A program made the translations under genes and the position numbers. Below the pieces are notes generated by a model that ran no database searches, was not told where the DNA came from, and saw nothing but the letters and a program-made list of their open reading frames with translations. A stretch of DNA of 64,000 nt, taken from Betaproteobacteria bacterium (lineage in GTDB: Bacteria; Pseudomonadota; Gammaproteobacteria; Burkholderiales; Casimicrobiaceae). The first letter of the stretch is position 1. The number at the start of each line of letters is the position of its first letter. The DNA lies in the NCBI GenBank assembly GCA_016716425.1, contig JADJWJ010000001.1, positions 369,001-433,000 of the forward strand, written 5' to 3'. Positions 25,263 through 33,608 of the stretch are shown here, one piece after another.

Positions 25263-26250
25263 GGTGGCGGAGTCGGTGACGGAAGTTTGCTGGTTGCGCA
25301 TTGTGCGCGCGGCGGCGGCCGCGTGCGCGGCGGCGCTGGCCACGGCGGCGGCGGGCGCGCCCGTCTACTACGACGTGGCCCGCGGCGCACATCCGCACGA
25401 CGTGGCGGCGGCGCCCTGGACCGGCGGTCCGGTCTACTACACTGCGCAGCATACGGGCAGGCTCGGCATTCTCGATCCGAAGTCGCGTGAGGTCGAGGAG
25501 GTCCCGCTGGGGCCGCGCTCGGCGCCGCACGGCGTGATCGTCGGCCCCGACGGTGCACCGTGGATCACCGACAGCGGGCAGAACGCGATCGTGCGCGTCG
25601 ACCCGACGACGCGCGAGGTGAAGCGCTGGCCGCTGCCGGCCGGCAGCGCCTATGCGAACCTCAACACGGCGACGTTCGATCGCAACGGGCGCCTCTGGTT
25701 CACCGGGCAGGCCGGCTACTACGGTCGCGTGGACCCGGCGACCGGCGACGTCAAGGTGTGGCCGGCACCGCGCGGGCGCGGACCGTACGGGATCACCACG
25801 GCGCCGGGCGGCGATGTCTGGTACGCGTCGCTCGCCGGGAACCACATCGCGCGCATCGATGTCGACACGGGCACCGCGACCGTCGTCGAGCCGCCGACGC
25901 CGAACCAGGGCGCCCGCCGTGTCTGGTCCGACTCGCGCGGGCGCCTGTGGGTCAGTTACTGGAACACCGGCCACGTCGGCATGTACGATCCGGCCGCGCG
26001 CGCGTGGCGCGAGTGGAAGCTGCCGGGCAGCGCGCACACGTACTCGGTGTGGGTCGACCCTGCCGACCGCGTGTGGCTGACCGACTGGAGCACCAACGCC
26101 ATCGTCCGCTTCGATCCGGCCACCGAGCGCTTCGACAGCTTCCCGTCCGACCGCGAGCGGGCGAACGTGCGCCAGATGCTCGGCCGCGCCGGCGAGGCGT
26201 GGGGCGCCGAGTCCGGCACGGATCGGCTGGTAATGGTGCCGGCGCCATGA
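25261..26250 (+). CDS. Virginiamycin B lyase-like (streptogramin lyase) beta-propeller protein
   Basis: 329 residues, N-terminal signal peptide (VRAAAAACAAALATAAA), then repeated blades such as GRLWFTGQAGYYGRVDPATG and DRVWLTDWSTNAIVRFDP, the pattern of Vgb-like seven-bladed propellers. Most relatives outside Staphylococcus are not antibiotic lyases, so periplasmic lactonase or sensor roles are open. The ATG at 25261 has GAGG six bases upstream; TTG 25294 is an alternative that gives a cleaner signal peptide. Followed by a coupled ATGA to the next gene. Confidence 0.75.
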   Translation: MVAESVTEVCWLRIVRAAAAACAAALATAAAGAPVYYDVARGAHPHDVAAAPWTGGPVYYTAQHTGRLGILDPKSREVEEVPLGPRSAPHGVIVGPDGAPWITDSGQNAIVRVDPTTREVKRWPLPAGSAYANLNTATFDRNGRLWFTGQAGYYGRVDPATGDVKVWPAPRGRGPYGITTAPGGDVWYASLAGNHIARIDVDTGTATVVEPPTPNQGARRVWSDSRGRLWVSYWNTGHVGMYDPAARAWREWKLPGSAHTYSVWVDPADRVWLTDWSTNAIVRFDPATERFDSFPSDRERANVRQMLGRAGEAWGAESGTDRLVMVPAP

Positions 26251-26846
26251 CGGGGTACGGCGTCGCGACGCGTGAACGAAGGCGCGGCATGAGCGGGCGT
26301 GGCAGCGGGATGGTCGCGGCACTGGTCGCGGCGACGTTGGTGGTGGTGCCGGCCGCGGCGCAGACGCCCGGGCGCCCGGGCGGCATGGGCGGCATGGGCG
26401 GGATGGGCGCCGGTGCAGGCATGGGTTCCCGGCCACCGGCCGAGGCGCGCGCCGCATCGGCCAACCTGCCCGAACTCGTGCAGATCCGGCTTGCGCAACT
26501 CGAGGAGGACCTCAACCTGCGGCCGGTGCAACTGCCGTTGTGGCATGCCTACCGCGATCGGGTTATGAGCCTGCTTGACGACGTCCGCCGCGCCGGGCGC
26601 GTCGCGGCGAGCGAAGCGACCGCGCCGCAGCGGCTCGAGGCGCTGACCGACATCGCACGCAATAGGCTGACGGCGACCGAGGACATCGCCGACGCGGGCA
26701 AGGCGCTGTACGCGGCGCTGTCGACCGAGCAGCGGGAGGTCGCCGACCGCCGGCTCGCGCTGCCGCTGATGACGCTGAACGGCAACGATCCCGGCAGCGA
26801 CCTTCGCTTGCGCGCGGCGCCGAAGCCGCCGCCGGCGGACAAGTAG
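26247..26846 (+). CDS. Periplasmic LTXXQ/Spy-like protein
   Basis: 199 residues from ATG 26247 (overlapping the previous stop) or 185 from ATG 26289. Signal peptide near residues 22-40 (MVAALVAATLVVVPAAA), a Gly/Met-rich linker (GGMGGMGGMG), then a helical domain with LNLRPVQLPLWHAYRD, which recalls the LTxxQ motif of Spy/CpxP chaperones. Possible role in envelope stress or metal binding. Moderately sure of the family. Confidence 0.65.
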   Translation: MTGYGVATRERRRGMSGRGSGMVAALVAATLVVVPAAAQTPGRPGGMGGMGGMGAGAGMGSRPPAEARAASANLPELVQIRLAQLEEDLNLRPVQLPLWHAYRDRVMSLLDDVRRAGRVAASEATAPQRLEALTDIARNRLTATEDIADAGKALYAALSTEQREVADRRLALPLMTLNGNDPGSDLRLRAAPKPPPADK

Positions 26847-26927
26847 CCCGCACCCCGACCCTCGCCCGCACGCGCGACGGGGCCGGGGTGCGCGTGCAAC
26901 AGCAACCACGCGAGGAACGGCGCCGGC

Positions 26928-27827
26928 ATGGATGACCTCAAGCAGTATCTGGTCGACGAATTCGTCGAGGACTACGAGAAAGGCCGGCTGTCGCGGCGCG
27001 ACGCGCTGCGGCTCATCGCGGGCCTCACCGGCAGCGCGCTCGCCGCGCAGCTCGTCGACGCGCGCGCGCAGCAGCCGGCGCCGGCGGCGGCCGCGCCGCC
27101 CGTCGTGCCCCCCGGCGTCCGCGTGCCGCCCGACGATCCGGCGATCGTCGCCGGGCCTGCGCGCTTTGCGACCGCCGACGGTGACGTCGCCGGCTACCTC
27201 GCGCGCCCGGCCGCGGCGGGCCGTCATCCGATCGTGCTCGTCTGCCACGAGAACCGCGGATTGACGCCGCACATCGAGGACGTCACGCGGCGGCTCGCCA
27301 GGGCGGGCTACGTCGGTGTGGCCGTCGACCTCGTGTCGCGCGACGGCGGCACCGCGAAGCACGCTTACGATGCGATCCCCGGCATTCTCGGCAAGGCGCC
27401 GGCGGGCCAGGCGGTCGCCGACTTCCAGGCAGCGCTGAAGTACGCGCAGGCGCAGCCGTTCGCGCGCGCCGACCGCGTCGGGATGATCGGCTTCTGCTTC
27501 GGCGGCGGCGTCACCTGGCGCGTCGCTGCCGCGACCCCTGCCGTCCGCGCCGCCGTGCCGTTCTACGGGCTGCCGGCGTCCGCCGCCGAGATCCCGAAGA
27601 TCGAGGCGGCGGTGCTGGCGATCTACGCTGCGCGCGACGAGCGGATCAACGCGACCATCCCCGCGACGGAGGCCGCGATGCAGCAGGCCCGCAAGACGTT
27701 CCGCAAGGTCGTCTACCCCGACACCGAGCACGCGTTCCACAACGACACCGGAACGCGCTACCACGCGGAGGCCGCCGCCGCGGCGTGGCGCGAGACGCTC
27801 GCGTGGCTCGCGCAGCACCTCGCGTGA
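26928..27827 (+). CDS. Dienelactone hydrolase family protein with Tat-like signal
   Basis: 299 residues. An N-terminal tail with RLSRRDALRLIAGLTGSAL looks like a twin-arginine signal. The catalytic triad is visible: Cys in GFCFGGG, Asp in YAARDERIN, and His in TEHAFHND, with Glu in VCHENRGL as in DLH enzymes. Usual reaction: hydrolysis of dienelactone or related esters; the Tat signal implies an exported form. Ends 69 bases before a palindromic repeat. Confidence 0.82.
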   Translation: MDDLKQYLVDEFVEDYEKGRLSRRDALRLIAGLTGSALAAQLVDARAQQPAPAAAAPPVVPPGVRVPPDDPAIVAGPARFATADGDVAGYLARPAAAGRHPIVLVCHENRGLTPHIEDVTRRLARAGYVGVAVDLVSRDGGTAKHAYDAIPGILGKAPAGQAVADFQAALKYAQAQPFARADRVGMIGFCFGGGVTWRVAAATPAVRAAVPFYGLPASAAEIPKIEAAVLAIYAARDERINATIPATEAAMQQARKTFRKVVYPDTEHAFHNDTGTRYHAEAAAAAWRETLAWLAQHLA

Positions 27828-27895
27828 CGCGGCGCCAGGTGGGAACCGTCAAGACGTTGTCGCCGTCTTGCATGTGCCGCATGCGTGCCAACAGT

Positions 27896-27990
27896 CGTCG
27901 TCCCCGCGCAAGCGGGGACCCAGTGTCTGGGGATCGCCTGGTCCGCGCGCGAGACAACGACTCTGGGTCCCCGCTTGCGCGGGGACGACG
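27896..27990. repeat. Large inverted repeat with 28-bp arms
   Basis: Arms 27896-27923 and 27963-27990 are exact complements; the core TCCCCGCGCAAGCGGGGA is itself a hairpin in each arm. The pattern resembles REP/BIME elements common in GC-rich proteobacteria. It lies between convergent genes (dienelactone hydrolase and methyltransferase) and could terminate both transcripts. Confidence 0.85.
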
Positions 27991-28038
27991 ATTGTCAGAG
28001 ATCATGCATCCTGGTAACAACGTCCTGAATGTTTACAG

Positions 28039-28923
28039 CTAGGGCGGCGCGGCTGCCGCGACCCGGCGGCCGGTGACCGGCGCCGTGGTCCCGACGAAAT
28101 TCGTCCTGCCGGCCATCGTGTCGCCGGCGACCTGCGCGCGCAGCGTGCGCACGGCGCCGAACGGATCGACGAACGTGAACCCGAGCGTGGCGCCATTGAC
28201 GAACGCGCCCAGCAGCGGCTGCGTGCGGCCGCGCAGGCAGAGCGTGCCGCCGACGCGCTGGAAGCGCTGCACCAGCTCGAGCTCGCCGAACGAGGTGCCG
28301 TCCTCCTCCGCGAGCCGCCAGCGTCCGGCGACGGGCGCCGGCACGATCCACAGGAACGCCTGGCTGTCGTCGGTGCTCACCTTCTCGTCGGGCTCCCACT
28401 CGCCCATGTCCCACATGTGCGAGACCACGCGCGTTCCGGGCCTCAGCGCGAGGATCTGCGGCCGCAGCTGCTGGTTCAGGTCGGGCAGCAGGAAGAGCGT
28501 GACGACGGTCGCGCGCGAGAAGTCCTCGCGGAAGATGTCGCCGCGGACGATGGTGACGCGGTCGGCGACACCCGCGCGCTCCGCGTTGCGCCGCGCGAGC
28601 GCGGCGAGATCGGCGTCGTACTCGATGCCGACGGCCGTCGCCCCGAAGTCGCGCGCCGCCGCGATGGGAATTCGGCCTTCGCCGGCGCCCAGGTCGTAGA
28701 CGACGTCGCCGCGCCCGACGCGGGCGGCCGCGAGCATGCGCTTCACCATCGCGTCGGGCGTGGGCAGCCACATCACGTCCTTGCCGGGTTGCCGCAGCGT
28801 GGGCTCGTACAGCGCGTCGCCGTAGCGGGGAAAGTCCTGCGCGAAAGACCAAGGCGCGAGGGTCGCCGCGGCGGCGAACACGATGCCGGCAGTGAACGTC
28901 CGGCGCGATGCGTTCGAGGGCAA
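28039..28923 (-). CDS. Exported SAM-dependent methyltransferase-like protein
   Basis: About 294 residues if the TTG at 28923 is the start; no ATG lies close. The N terminus SRRTFTAGIVFAAAATLAPW is a Tat-like signal. The SAM motif VVYDLGAGEGRIPIAAA and the acidic loop VGIEYDADL follow, then DIFREDFSRATVV. A conserved C-terminal half of unknown fold is present. Exported methyltransferases are rare, so this may be a repurposed fold. An ATG at 29073 is also in frame but overlaps the divergent gene. Confidence 0.65.
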   Translation of the reverse strand: MPSNASRRTFTAGIVFAAAATLAPWSFAQDFPRYGDALYEPTLRQPGKDVMWLPTPDAMVKRMLAAARVGRGDVVYDLGAGEGRIPIAAARDFGATAVGIEYDADLAALARRNAERAGVADRVTIVRGDIFREDFSRATVVTLFLLPDLNQQLRPQILALRPGTRVVSHMWDMGEWEPDEKVSTDDSQAFLWIVPAPVAGRWRLAEEDGTSFGELELVQRFQRVGGTLCLRGRTQPLLGAFVNGATLGFTFVDPFGAVRTLRAQVAGDTMAGRTNFVGTTAPVTGRRVAAAAPP

Positions 28924-29044
28924 GGGAAGATTCCGCAGTGCGTTGGCGGGGCAAGGCGGCGCCGGCGCGCCGCGCAGCGCGCATCGTAGCGCGGACCGGC
29001 GCACAATGGACGCCGGCCGGTGCGACGGCAAGGAGGGCGACGCG

Positions 29045-29644
29045 ATGAGTGCACGGCTCTTCCCGGACGACATCCTGTTCTTCCAGCGGCTGCTGCGCTC
29101 GGACAGCCTCTACCTCGGTGAACTCGACGGCATCTGGGGACCGATCACCGAGGCGGCGGCCGTCGAGTTCGAGCGCCGCGCCGACGCGATCGCGGCAGCC
29201 GTCGGCACGTTCGACGCGCGCTCCGAGAACAACATCCGCACGCTCGCCGCGCGCGCGCAGCGGCCGGCGCGCGCGTTCCTGCAGCGGGTGCGGGCGGCGG
29301 GCATCGGCGCGCGCATCATCTCCGGCACGCGCACGTACGCGATGCAGGAGGCGCTCTACCGTCAGGGACGCTTCGGCAATCCCGGACCGCGCGTGACCAA
29401 CGCCCGCGGCGGCCAGAGCAACCACAATTTCGGCATCGCGTGGGACATCGGCATCTTCACCGCCGGCGGCGGCTACGTCACCGACGGTCCGGCGTACGAC
29501 GCCGCCGCTGCGGCCGGCGCGGCGCCGGAGCTCGCGTGGGGCGGGGACTGGGTGGGCTTCGTCGACAAGCCGCACTGGCAGTTCGCCACCGGCATGGCGG
29601 CAGCCGAGCTGCGCGCACGCTTCGAGAGCGGCGACTGGCCATAA
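29045..29644 (+). CDS. M15 peptidoglycan peptidase, CwlK/L-alanyl-D-glutamate endopeptidase-like
   Basis: 199 residues. N-terminal peptidoglycan-binding-like region (DSLYLGELDGIWGPITEAAA), then the zinc-peptidase part: SNHNFGIAWDIGIF (His and Asp ligands) and KPHWQF (third His). AAGGAGGG lies upstream of ATG 29045. It resembles phage endolysins and CwlK. No signal peptide is visible, which fits holin-dependent or cytoplasmic storage, but no phage genes surround it. Confidence 0.82.
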   Translation: MSARLFPDDILFFQRLLRSDSLYLGELDGIWGPITEAAAVEFERRADAIAAAVGTFDARSENNIRTLAARAQRPARAFLQRVRAAGIGARIISGTRTYAMQEALYRQGRFGNPGPRVTNARGGQSNHNFGIAWDIGIFTAGGGYVTDGPAYDAAAAAGAAPELAWGGDWVGFVDKPHWQFATGMAAAELRARFESGDWP

Positions 29645-29651
29645 CGATAGT

Positions 29652-29727
29652 CGGGGTCGGACGCGAATTCCCCGGTGCGCAACGACCACGGGCGACGCAT
29701 CGTGCGGGAACTTCGAGTCCGACCCCG
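29652..29727. terminator. Inverted repeat between convergent genes, possible bidirectional terminator
   Basis: Ten-bp perfect arms at 29652-29661 and 29718-29727 (CGGGGTCGGA / TCCGACCCCG) with a partial inner stem. It lies in the 89-base space between the M15 peptidase and GMC dehydrogenase genes. No U-tract, so termination is plausible but not shown. Confidence 0.45.
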
Positions 29728-29733
29728 ATGACC

Positions 29734-31377
29734 TCAAGTTCCGGTCGCGACCGCCCCCCGGATCGCGTCCACCGAGCGCAGCGCGAGCGCCGCGATCGTC
29801 AGCGTCGGGTTCGCGGCGCCCCCGGTCGGGAACACCGCGCTGCCCTCGATGAAGAGGTTCGGGTGGTCGAACGACCGCAGATCGGCGTCGACGACGGCGG
29901 ACTTTGCGTCGCGGCCCATCCGCGCCGTGCCCATTACGTGCCCGGCGCCCTGGAACTGGTCGTCGGGATTGTGGTGGATCTGCGTGGCATTGATCCGGGC
30001 GAAGGCCTCCTCGTGGATGCGGCGCGCCTCCGCGAGCCCGGCCTTCGTGTAGTCGTCGAGCCGGTACGCGATGCGCGGGCGTGGAATGCCGAGCTTGTCG
30101 CGGCGATCGAAGTCGGGAACGATCCGGTTCGCCGGGTCGGGCAGCTGCTCGGTCAGCGTGCCGAAGCGCAGCTCGCGCGACGTGCGGTCGAGGATCGCCT
30201 TCTGCAGCGCGGCGCCCCGCAGGCCGCGCGCTGCGAGCTGCTGCGCGTCCGTCGTGGGCGCGCCCGTCGGCCACGACCAGCCGTCGTTGCCGATCTCGAT
30301 CCGGAACGATGGCCGGCCGCTGCGCCAGTCGCCGGCGCGCGTGTTCTCGACGCCCGAGGTCGACAGCGGGCCGCGGTACGGCCACACCGGCACCCCGGCG
30401 AGCGCGTACGAGAGTTGCACCGGATGGTCCATCAGGTGGCGGCCGACCATGTCGCTCGCGTTGGCCACGCCGTTTGGCGCGCCCGGGCCGCGCGACATCA
30501 GCAGCAGCTTCGGGATCTCCATCGCGTGCGCGGCCAGCACGAACACCTTCGCGGTCAGCCGTCCGCCGCTGCCGTCGGGCCGCTTGAAGCGGATGGCGGT
30601 CACCCTGCGGTCCGCGCCGACCTCGATGAACGTCACGACGGTCTGCGGCAAGAGCCGCGCGCCGGCGGCCTCGGCCCGGGTGACATGCACGGTCGCGTCG
30701 TACTTCGCCTGGATCGGGCAGATCGGGATGCAGCTGTTGTTGCCGCAGCACGGCGGCCGGTCGTCGCGCACGACGGAATTGCGGCCCTGCGGCGTCGCGC
30801 GCACGTGGTACGGCGTGCCTGCGAACGCCTGCGCGACGTGCCGGTCGAGGAACGACATCGCGATGGCGGGCATCGGGTATGGCGTCGTCCGTGGCGAGCC
30901 CAGGTCCTCGGCGGAGTCGCCGGCGACACCGATCGCCGCTTCCGCCTGCCCGTACCATGGCTCGAGCGCCTCGTAGCCCACCGGCCAGTCGACGCCGCGG
31001 CCGAACTTCGTCGCGAGCCGGAAGTCGTCCGGCACGAGGCGCAGGCAGGTGCCGAGCCAGTGCCACGTCGTGCCGCCGACCTGCCGCAGGTAGGTGCTCG
31101 CGAACTTCTGCGGTCCCGCCTGCACGTAATAGTCATCGAGGTTGTCCGAGCGCGGGTGGGGCGCGTACGCGGTGTTCGGGTACGCGCACTCGGGCACCTT
31201 GACGAGCGCGTCGTAGAACTGGACGACCGCACGGCCGCGGTCGATGCGCGGCCCGGCCTCGACGATCGTCACCTTGATGCCGGACTTCGCGAGCGCGTCC
31301 GCGACCAGCGCGCCGGCGATGCCGGCGCCGACGACGATCACGTCGGCGTCGTAGCTCGGCCGCGCGGACATCGTCAT
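29734..31377 (-). CDS. GMC-family membrane-bound dehydrogenase, large (FAD) subunit
   Basis: 547 residues. FAD motif VVGAGIAGALVADAL, a Cys-rich segment CCGNNSCIPICP that resembles the FeS-ligand region of fructose/gluconate dehydrogenase large subunits, and C-terminal HVMGTARMG plus the GMC end (FPTGGAANPTLTIAALAL). It oxidises a sugar, alcohol or polyol and feeds electrons to the membrane. ATG 31377 overlaps the stop of the small-subunit gene. A cytochrome c subunit gene, usual in FDH/GADH, is not adjacent. Confidence 0.85.
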   Translation of the reverse strand: MTMSARPSYDADVIVVGAGIAGALVADALAKSGIKVTIVEAGPRIDRGRAVVQFYDALVKVPECAYPNTAYAPHPRSDNLDDYYVQAGPQKFASTYLRQVGGTTWHWLGTCLRLVPDDFRLATKFGRGVDWPVGYEALEPWYGQAEAAIGVAGDSAEDLGSPRTTPYPMPAIAMSFLDRHVAQAFAGTPYHVRATPQGRNSVVRDDRPPCCGNNSCIPICPIQAKYDATVHVTRAEAAGARLLPQTVVTFIEVGADRRVTAIRFKRPDGSGGRLTAKVFVLAAHAMEIPKLLLMSRGPGAPNGVANASDMVGRHLMDHPVQLSYALAGVPVWPYRGPLSTSGVENTRAGDWRSGRPSFRIEIGNDGWSWPTGAPTTDAQQLAARGLRGAALQKAILDRTSRELRFGTLTEQLPDPANRIVPDFDRRDKLGIPRPRIAYRLDDYTKAGLAEARRIHEEAFARINATQIHHNPDDQFQGAGHVMGTARMGRDAKSAVVDADLRSFDHPNLFIEGSAVFPTGGAANPTLTIAALALRSVDAIRGAVATGT

Positions 31378-31850
31378 TGCGGCGGCTCCGCCCAGTAGCC
31401 GGTCGGGCCGCCGCACACGCCCATCGGCTTGCTGAACGTCATCGCCGTCCACACGTACGCGTCGGCGTAGAGGACGAGCGACTGCCGCTTGCCGTCGATC
31501 ACGATGCCCGAGTACCACGCGGCGACGAGGTCGTTGGCGATGCCGTCGAGCTTGCGCGCCGCGAGCGCCGCGTCGAGGTCGGCGGCAGGCGTCGCCGCCA
31601 CGACCTCGCCGAGCGCGGCGAGCGCCGCCCGCCGCTGCGGGGTCGCGAACGCGCGGAACATCTTCGCGGCCGTCTTCGCATCGGCCTCCGGATAGCCGGT
31701 CAATGCCGCCGACATCCTGCCGAACTGCGAGACGGTGGGCGCGGACTGCGCGAGCGCGGGCGCCACGCGCGCGGCAAGCACGCCTGCCGCCGCACCGGAC
31801 AGTGCCTTCAGCAACGCGCGACGATCGATCGGCATCCGCACCTCCGACAT
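31374..31850 (-). CDS. Tat-exported small subunit of the GMC dehydrogenase
   Basis: 158 residues starting with a twin-arginine signal (MPIDRRALLKALSGAAAGVL). It resembles the small subunit of membrane-bound fructose/gluconate/sorbitol dehydrogenases, which has a Tat signal and helps export the folded FAD subunit. It lies directly upstream of the large subunit with four bases overlap, as expected for translational coupling. Confidence 0.75.
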   Translation of the reverse strand: MSEVRMPIDRRALLKALSGAAAGVLAARVAPALAQSAPTVSQFGRMSAALTGYPEADAKTAAKMFRAFATPQRRAALAALGEVVAATPAADLDAALAARKLDGIANDLVAAWYSGIVIDGKRQSLVLYADAYVWTAMTFSKPMGVCGGPTGYWAEPPQ

Positions 31851-31978
31851 TTGGGCCGCCCAGCGTGGCGGATGGTGCGCACAGCGTCAACCCCGGGGCG
31901 GCGGCGAGCTCGGCGCACCGTCGACCGCGTGCGGGGAGGGGCGGGGTGAGGGGAAAACCGTGCCAAGGGGAAAACCGT

Positions 31979-32014
31979 GCCAGGCTCGGTTCTTCCGCGT
32001 AAACCGAGCCTGGC
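31979..32014. repeat. Inverted repeat, GCCAGGCTCGGTT arms
   Basis: Thirteen-bp perfect arms (31979-31991 and 32002-32014), preceded by two GAAAACCGTGCCA direct repeats. The arm shares AACCGAGCC with the hairpin at 8867-8889, so this is the same dispersed palindromic repeat family. The surrounding 31851-32101 holds no gene. Confidence 0.75.
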
Positions 32015-32101
32015 TCGATTGTCCGCGATTGTCCGATTGTCGGCGCGATCACGCGAGTCGCGCCCGGAACCCGGCCTGGACGCTGCATCCCCGCGCGGCC
32101 G

Positions 32102-33505
32102 TCACTCCCGCTCTCCCTCCGCGCGGGGAGTGGGTTGGGTTGAGGGGGCGCCCTTCGCCGCCCAGGTCACCACGTGCGGACAGTGGTCGGACGGCAGCGC
32201 GGCGCGCGGGTCGGCGCGCAGCGGCGCCCCGTCGGCATCGACGTAATTGACGACGCGCATCGTCAGCGCCGACGGCGCGAGCCGCCGCTGGAGCGACGCG
32301 CTGATCAGCACGTGGTCGATGCCGTCGTGCGTCAGCTCGCCGTGCGGGCCCTCGATGCGGCAGTCGCCGCTCGAACCCTTCGCGATCCCCCCGCCGCGAC
32401 CGCCGTCGGCGAACCGCGCGCGCCACACCACCGCGCCGTCCGGCCGGCCGTCGTTCAACTCGGGAAACAGCGCGCGCGTCCGCGCGGCGCACCGCGCGAC
32501 CCAGCGCCCGCCCTCCCGCGCCATCGTGCACGGCCCCAGCGGGTCGCCGGGTGCGCTGCCGTCCAGCCGCGTCCGGTACGTCGGCGATTCCGCCACCGGC
32601 TCGCGCAGCAGCGTCCGGTTGAAGTCGCCCAGCACGGCGAAGTCGCCGCCTGCGTGCGCGTCGATCCACGCCTCCAGCGCCGGCAACTGGTAGCGCAGCA
32701 TCGCGCAGTCCGACGCGATCGCGTCCTGCCGCCCCGGTGTGAGCTTCGCGTCCCGATCGGTCAGCGGCGCGTCGAGGTCGCGGCTGCGGCAGCCGGACTT
32801 CAGGTGTACGACCAATGCGTGCACGGGCTTGCCCGCAACCGTCACGGTGAACGCGAGCCCGGGCCGCAACGGCCGGCCGGGCACGCCGCCGTCGGCCAGT
32901 TCCGGCACCAGCGCGACGTCGCGCACGCGCACACCGCGGCGCCACGCGATGCCGACGTGCTGCGCGATCGCCGGCGCGCCGGGCAGCTCGCGCGTCGTCG
33001 CCACCGACCAGCCGTCGGGCGCGATCGCGCGCACGGCCGCAGCGCCGGACACTTCCTGCAGCGCGACCAGACCCACGCCCTGTGCCGCGAGCCGCGCGAA
33101 GGTCGCACGCAGCGCGGCGAGCTTGCCTTCGTAGGCGGGCCCTGACGCCAGGTCGGCGGTGTCGCGGCACGGGTGGTCGGCGGGGTAGCGCGCCGCGCGC
33201 GGCCAGTCGTCGCGCGTCGTCCGGCAGCCGTCGCGGGGATAGCGCATTCCGTTGTGCACGTCGCAGAACGGCAGTCCGGCGAGCGCCGCGCGCTCGGCCG
33301 GCGGCAGCGCCGCCGTGTCGGCGGGCCAGCCGTTGCGCCCGCACGCCGCGACCCAGCGCGCGTGCGTGGCCGCGTCCAGCAGCCAGCCGGCGTTCCACGT
33401 GGCGACACCCAGTGCCGGGCCCTGCGCCAGCGCGGCGGCGGACGTGACCAGTGTGAGCGCGGCGACCGCGGCGCGCGCGCTCCGCGTGCCGCGATCCCGT
33501 ATCAT
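32102..33505 (-). CDS. Secreted endonuclease/exonuclease/phosphatase family protein
   Basis: 467 residues with a signal peptide (RSARAAVAALTLVTSAAALAQ). EEP catalytic signatures: ATWNAGW, LQEVSG (metal-binding Glu), VLGDFNR and a C-terminal SDHCPHV. The fold hydrolyses phosphodiesters of nucleic acids, inositol phosphates or lipids. The start at ATG 33505 places the signal peptide well. Divergent from the MFS gene. Substrate unknown. Confidence 0.82.
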   Translation of the reverse strand: MIRDRGTRSARAAVAALTLVTSAAALAQGPALGVATWNAGWLLDAATHARWVAACGRNGWPADTAALPPAERAALAGLPFCDVHNGMRYPRDGCRTTRDDWPRAARYPADHPCRDTADLASGPAYEGKLAALRATFARLAAQGVGLVALQEVSGAAAVRAIAPDGWSVATTRELPGAPAIAQHVGIAWRRGVRVRDVALVPELADGGVPGRPLRPGLAFTVTVAGKPVHALVVHLKSGCRSRDLDAPLTDRDAKLTPGRQDAIASDCAMLRYQLPALEAWIDAHAGGDFAVLGDFNRTLLREPVAESPTYRTRLDGSAPGDPLGPCTMAREGGRWVARCAARTRALFPELNDGRPDGAVVWRARFADGGRGGGIAKGSSGDCRIEGPHGELTHDGIDHVLISASLQRRLAPSALTMRVVNYVDADGAPLRADPRAALPSDHCPHVVTWAAKGAPSTQPTPRAEGERE

Positions 33506-33608
33506 CGGCGCCGGTGTCGCGCCGCGCGCTGATGGAGCCGGTCCGGTCAGGGCAGGGCGCACGCGACGCATCATACAAGCCCCGGAAGCCGCCGAACGGA
33601 CCCCGCGC

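Noticed and set aside
29045..29644. Prophage
   Set aside because: The M15 peptidase is phage-like but no other phage gene, integrase or att site is around it.
27995..31066. A 1023-codon minus-strand open frame
   Set aside because: It is another frame across the methyltransferase, M15 peptidase and GMC genes, each of which has clear motifs in its own frame.
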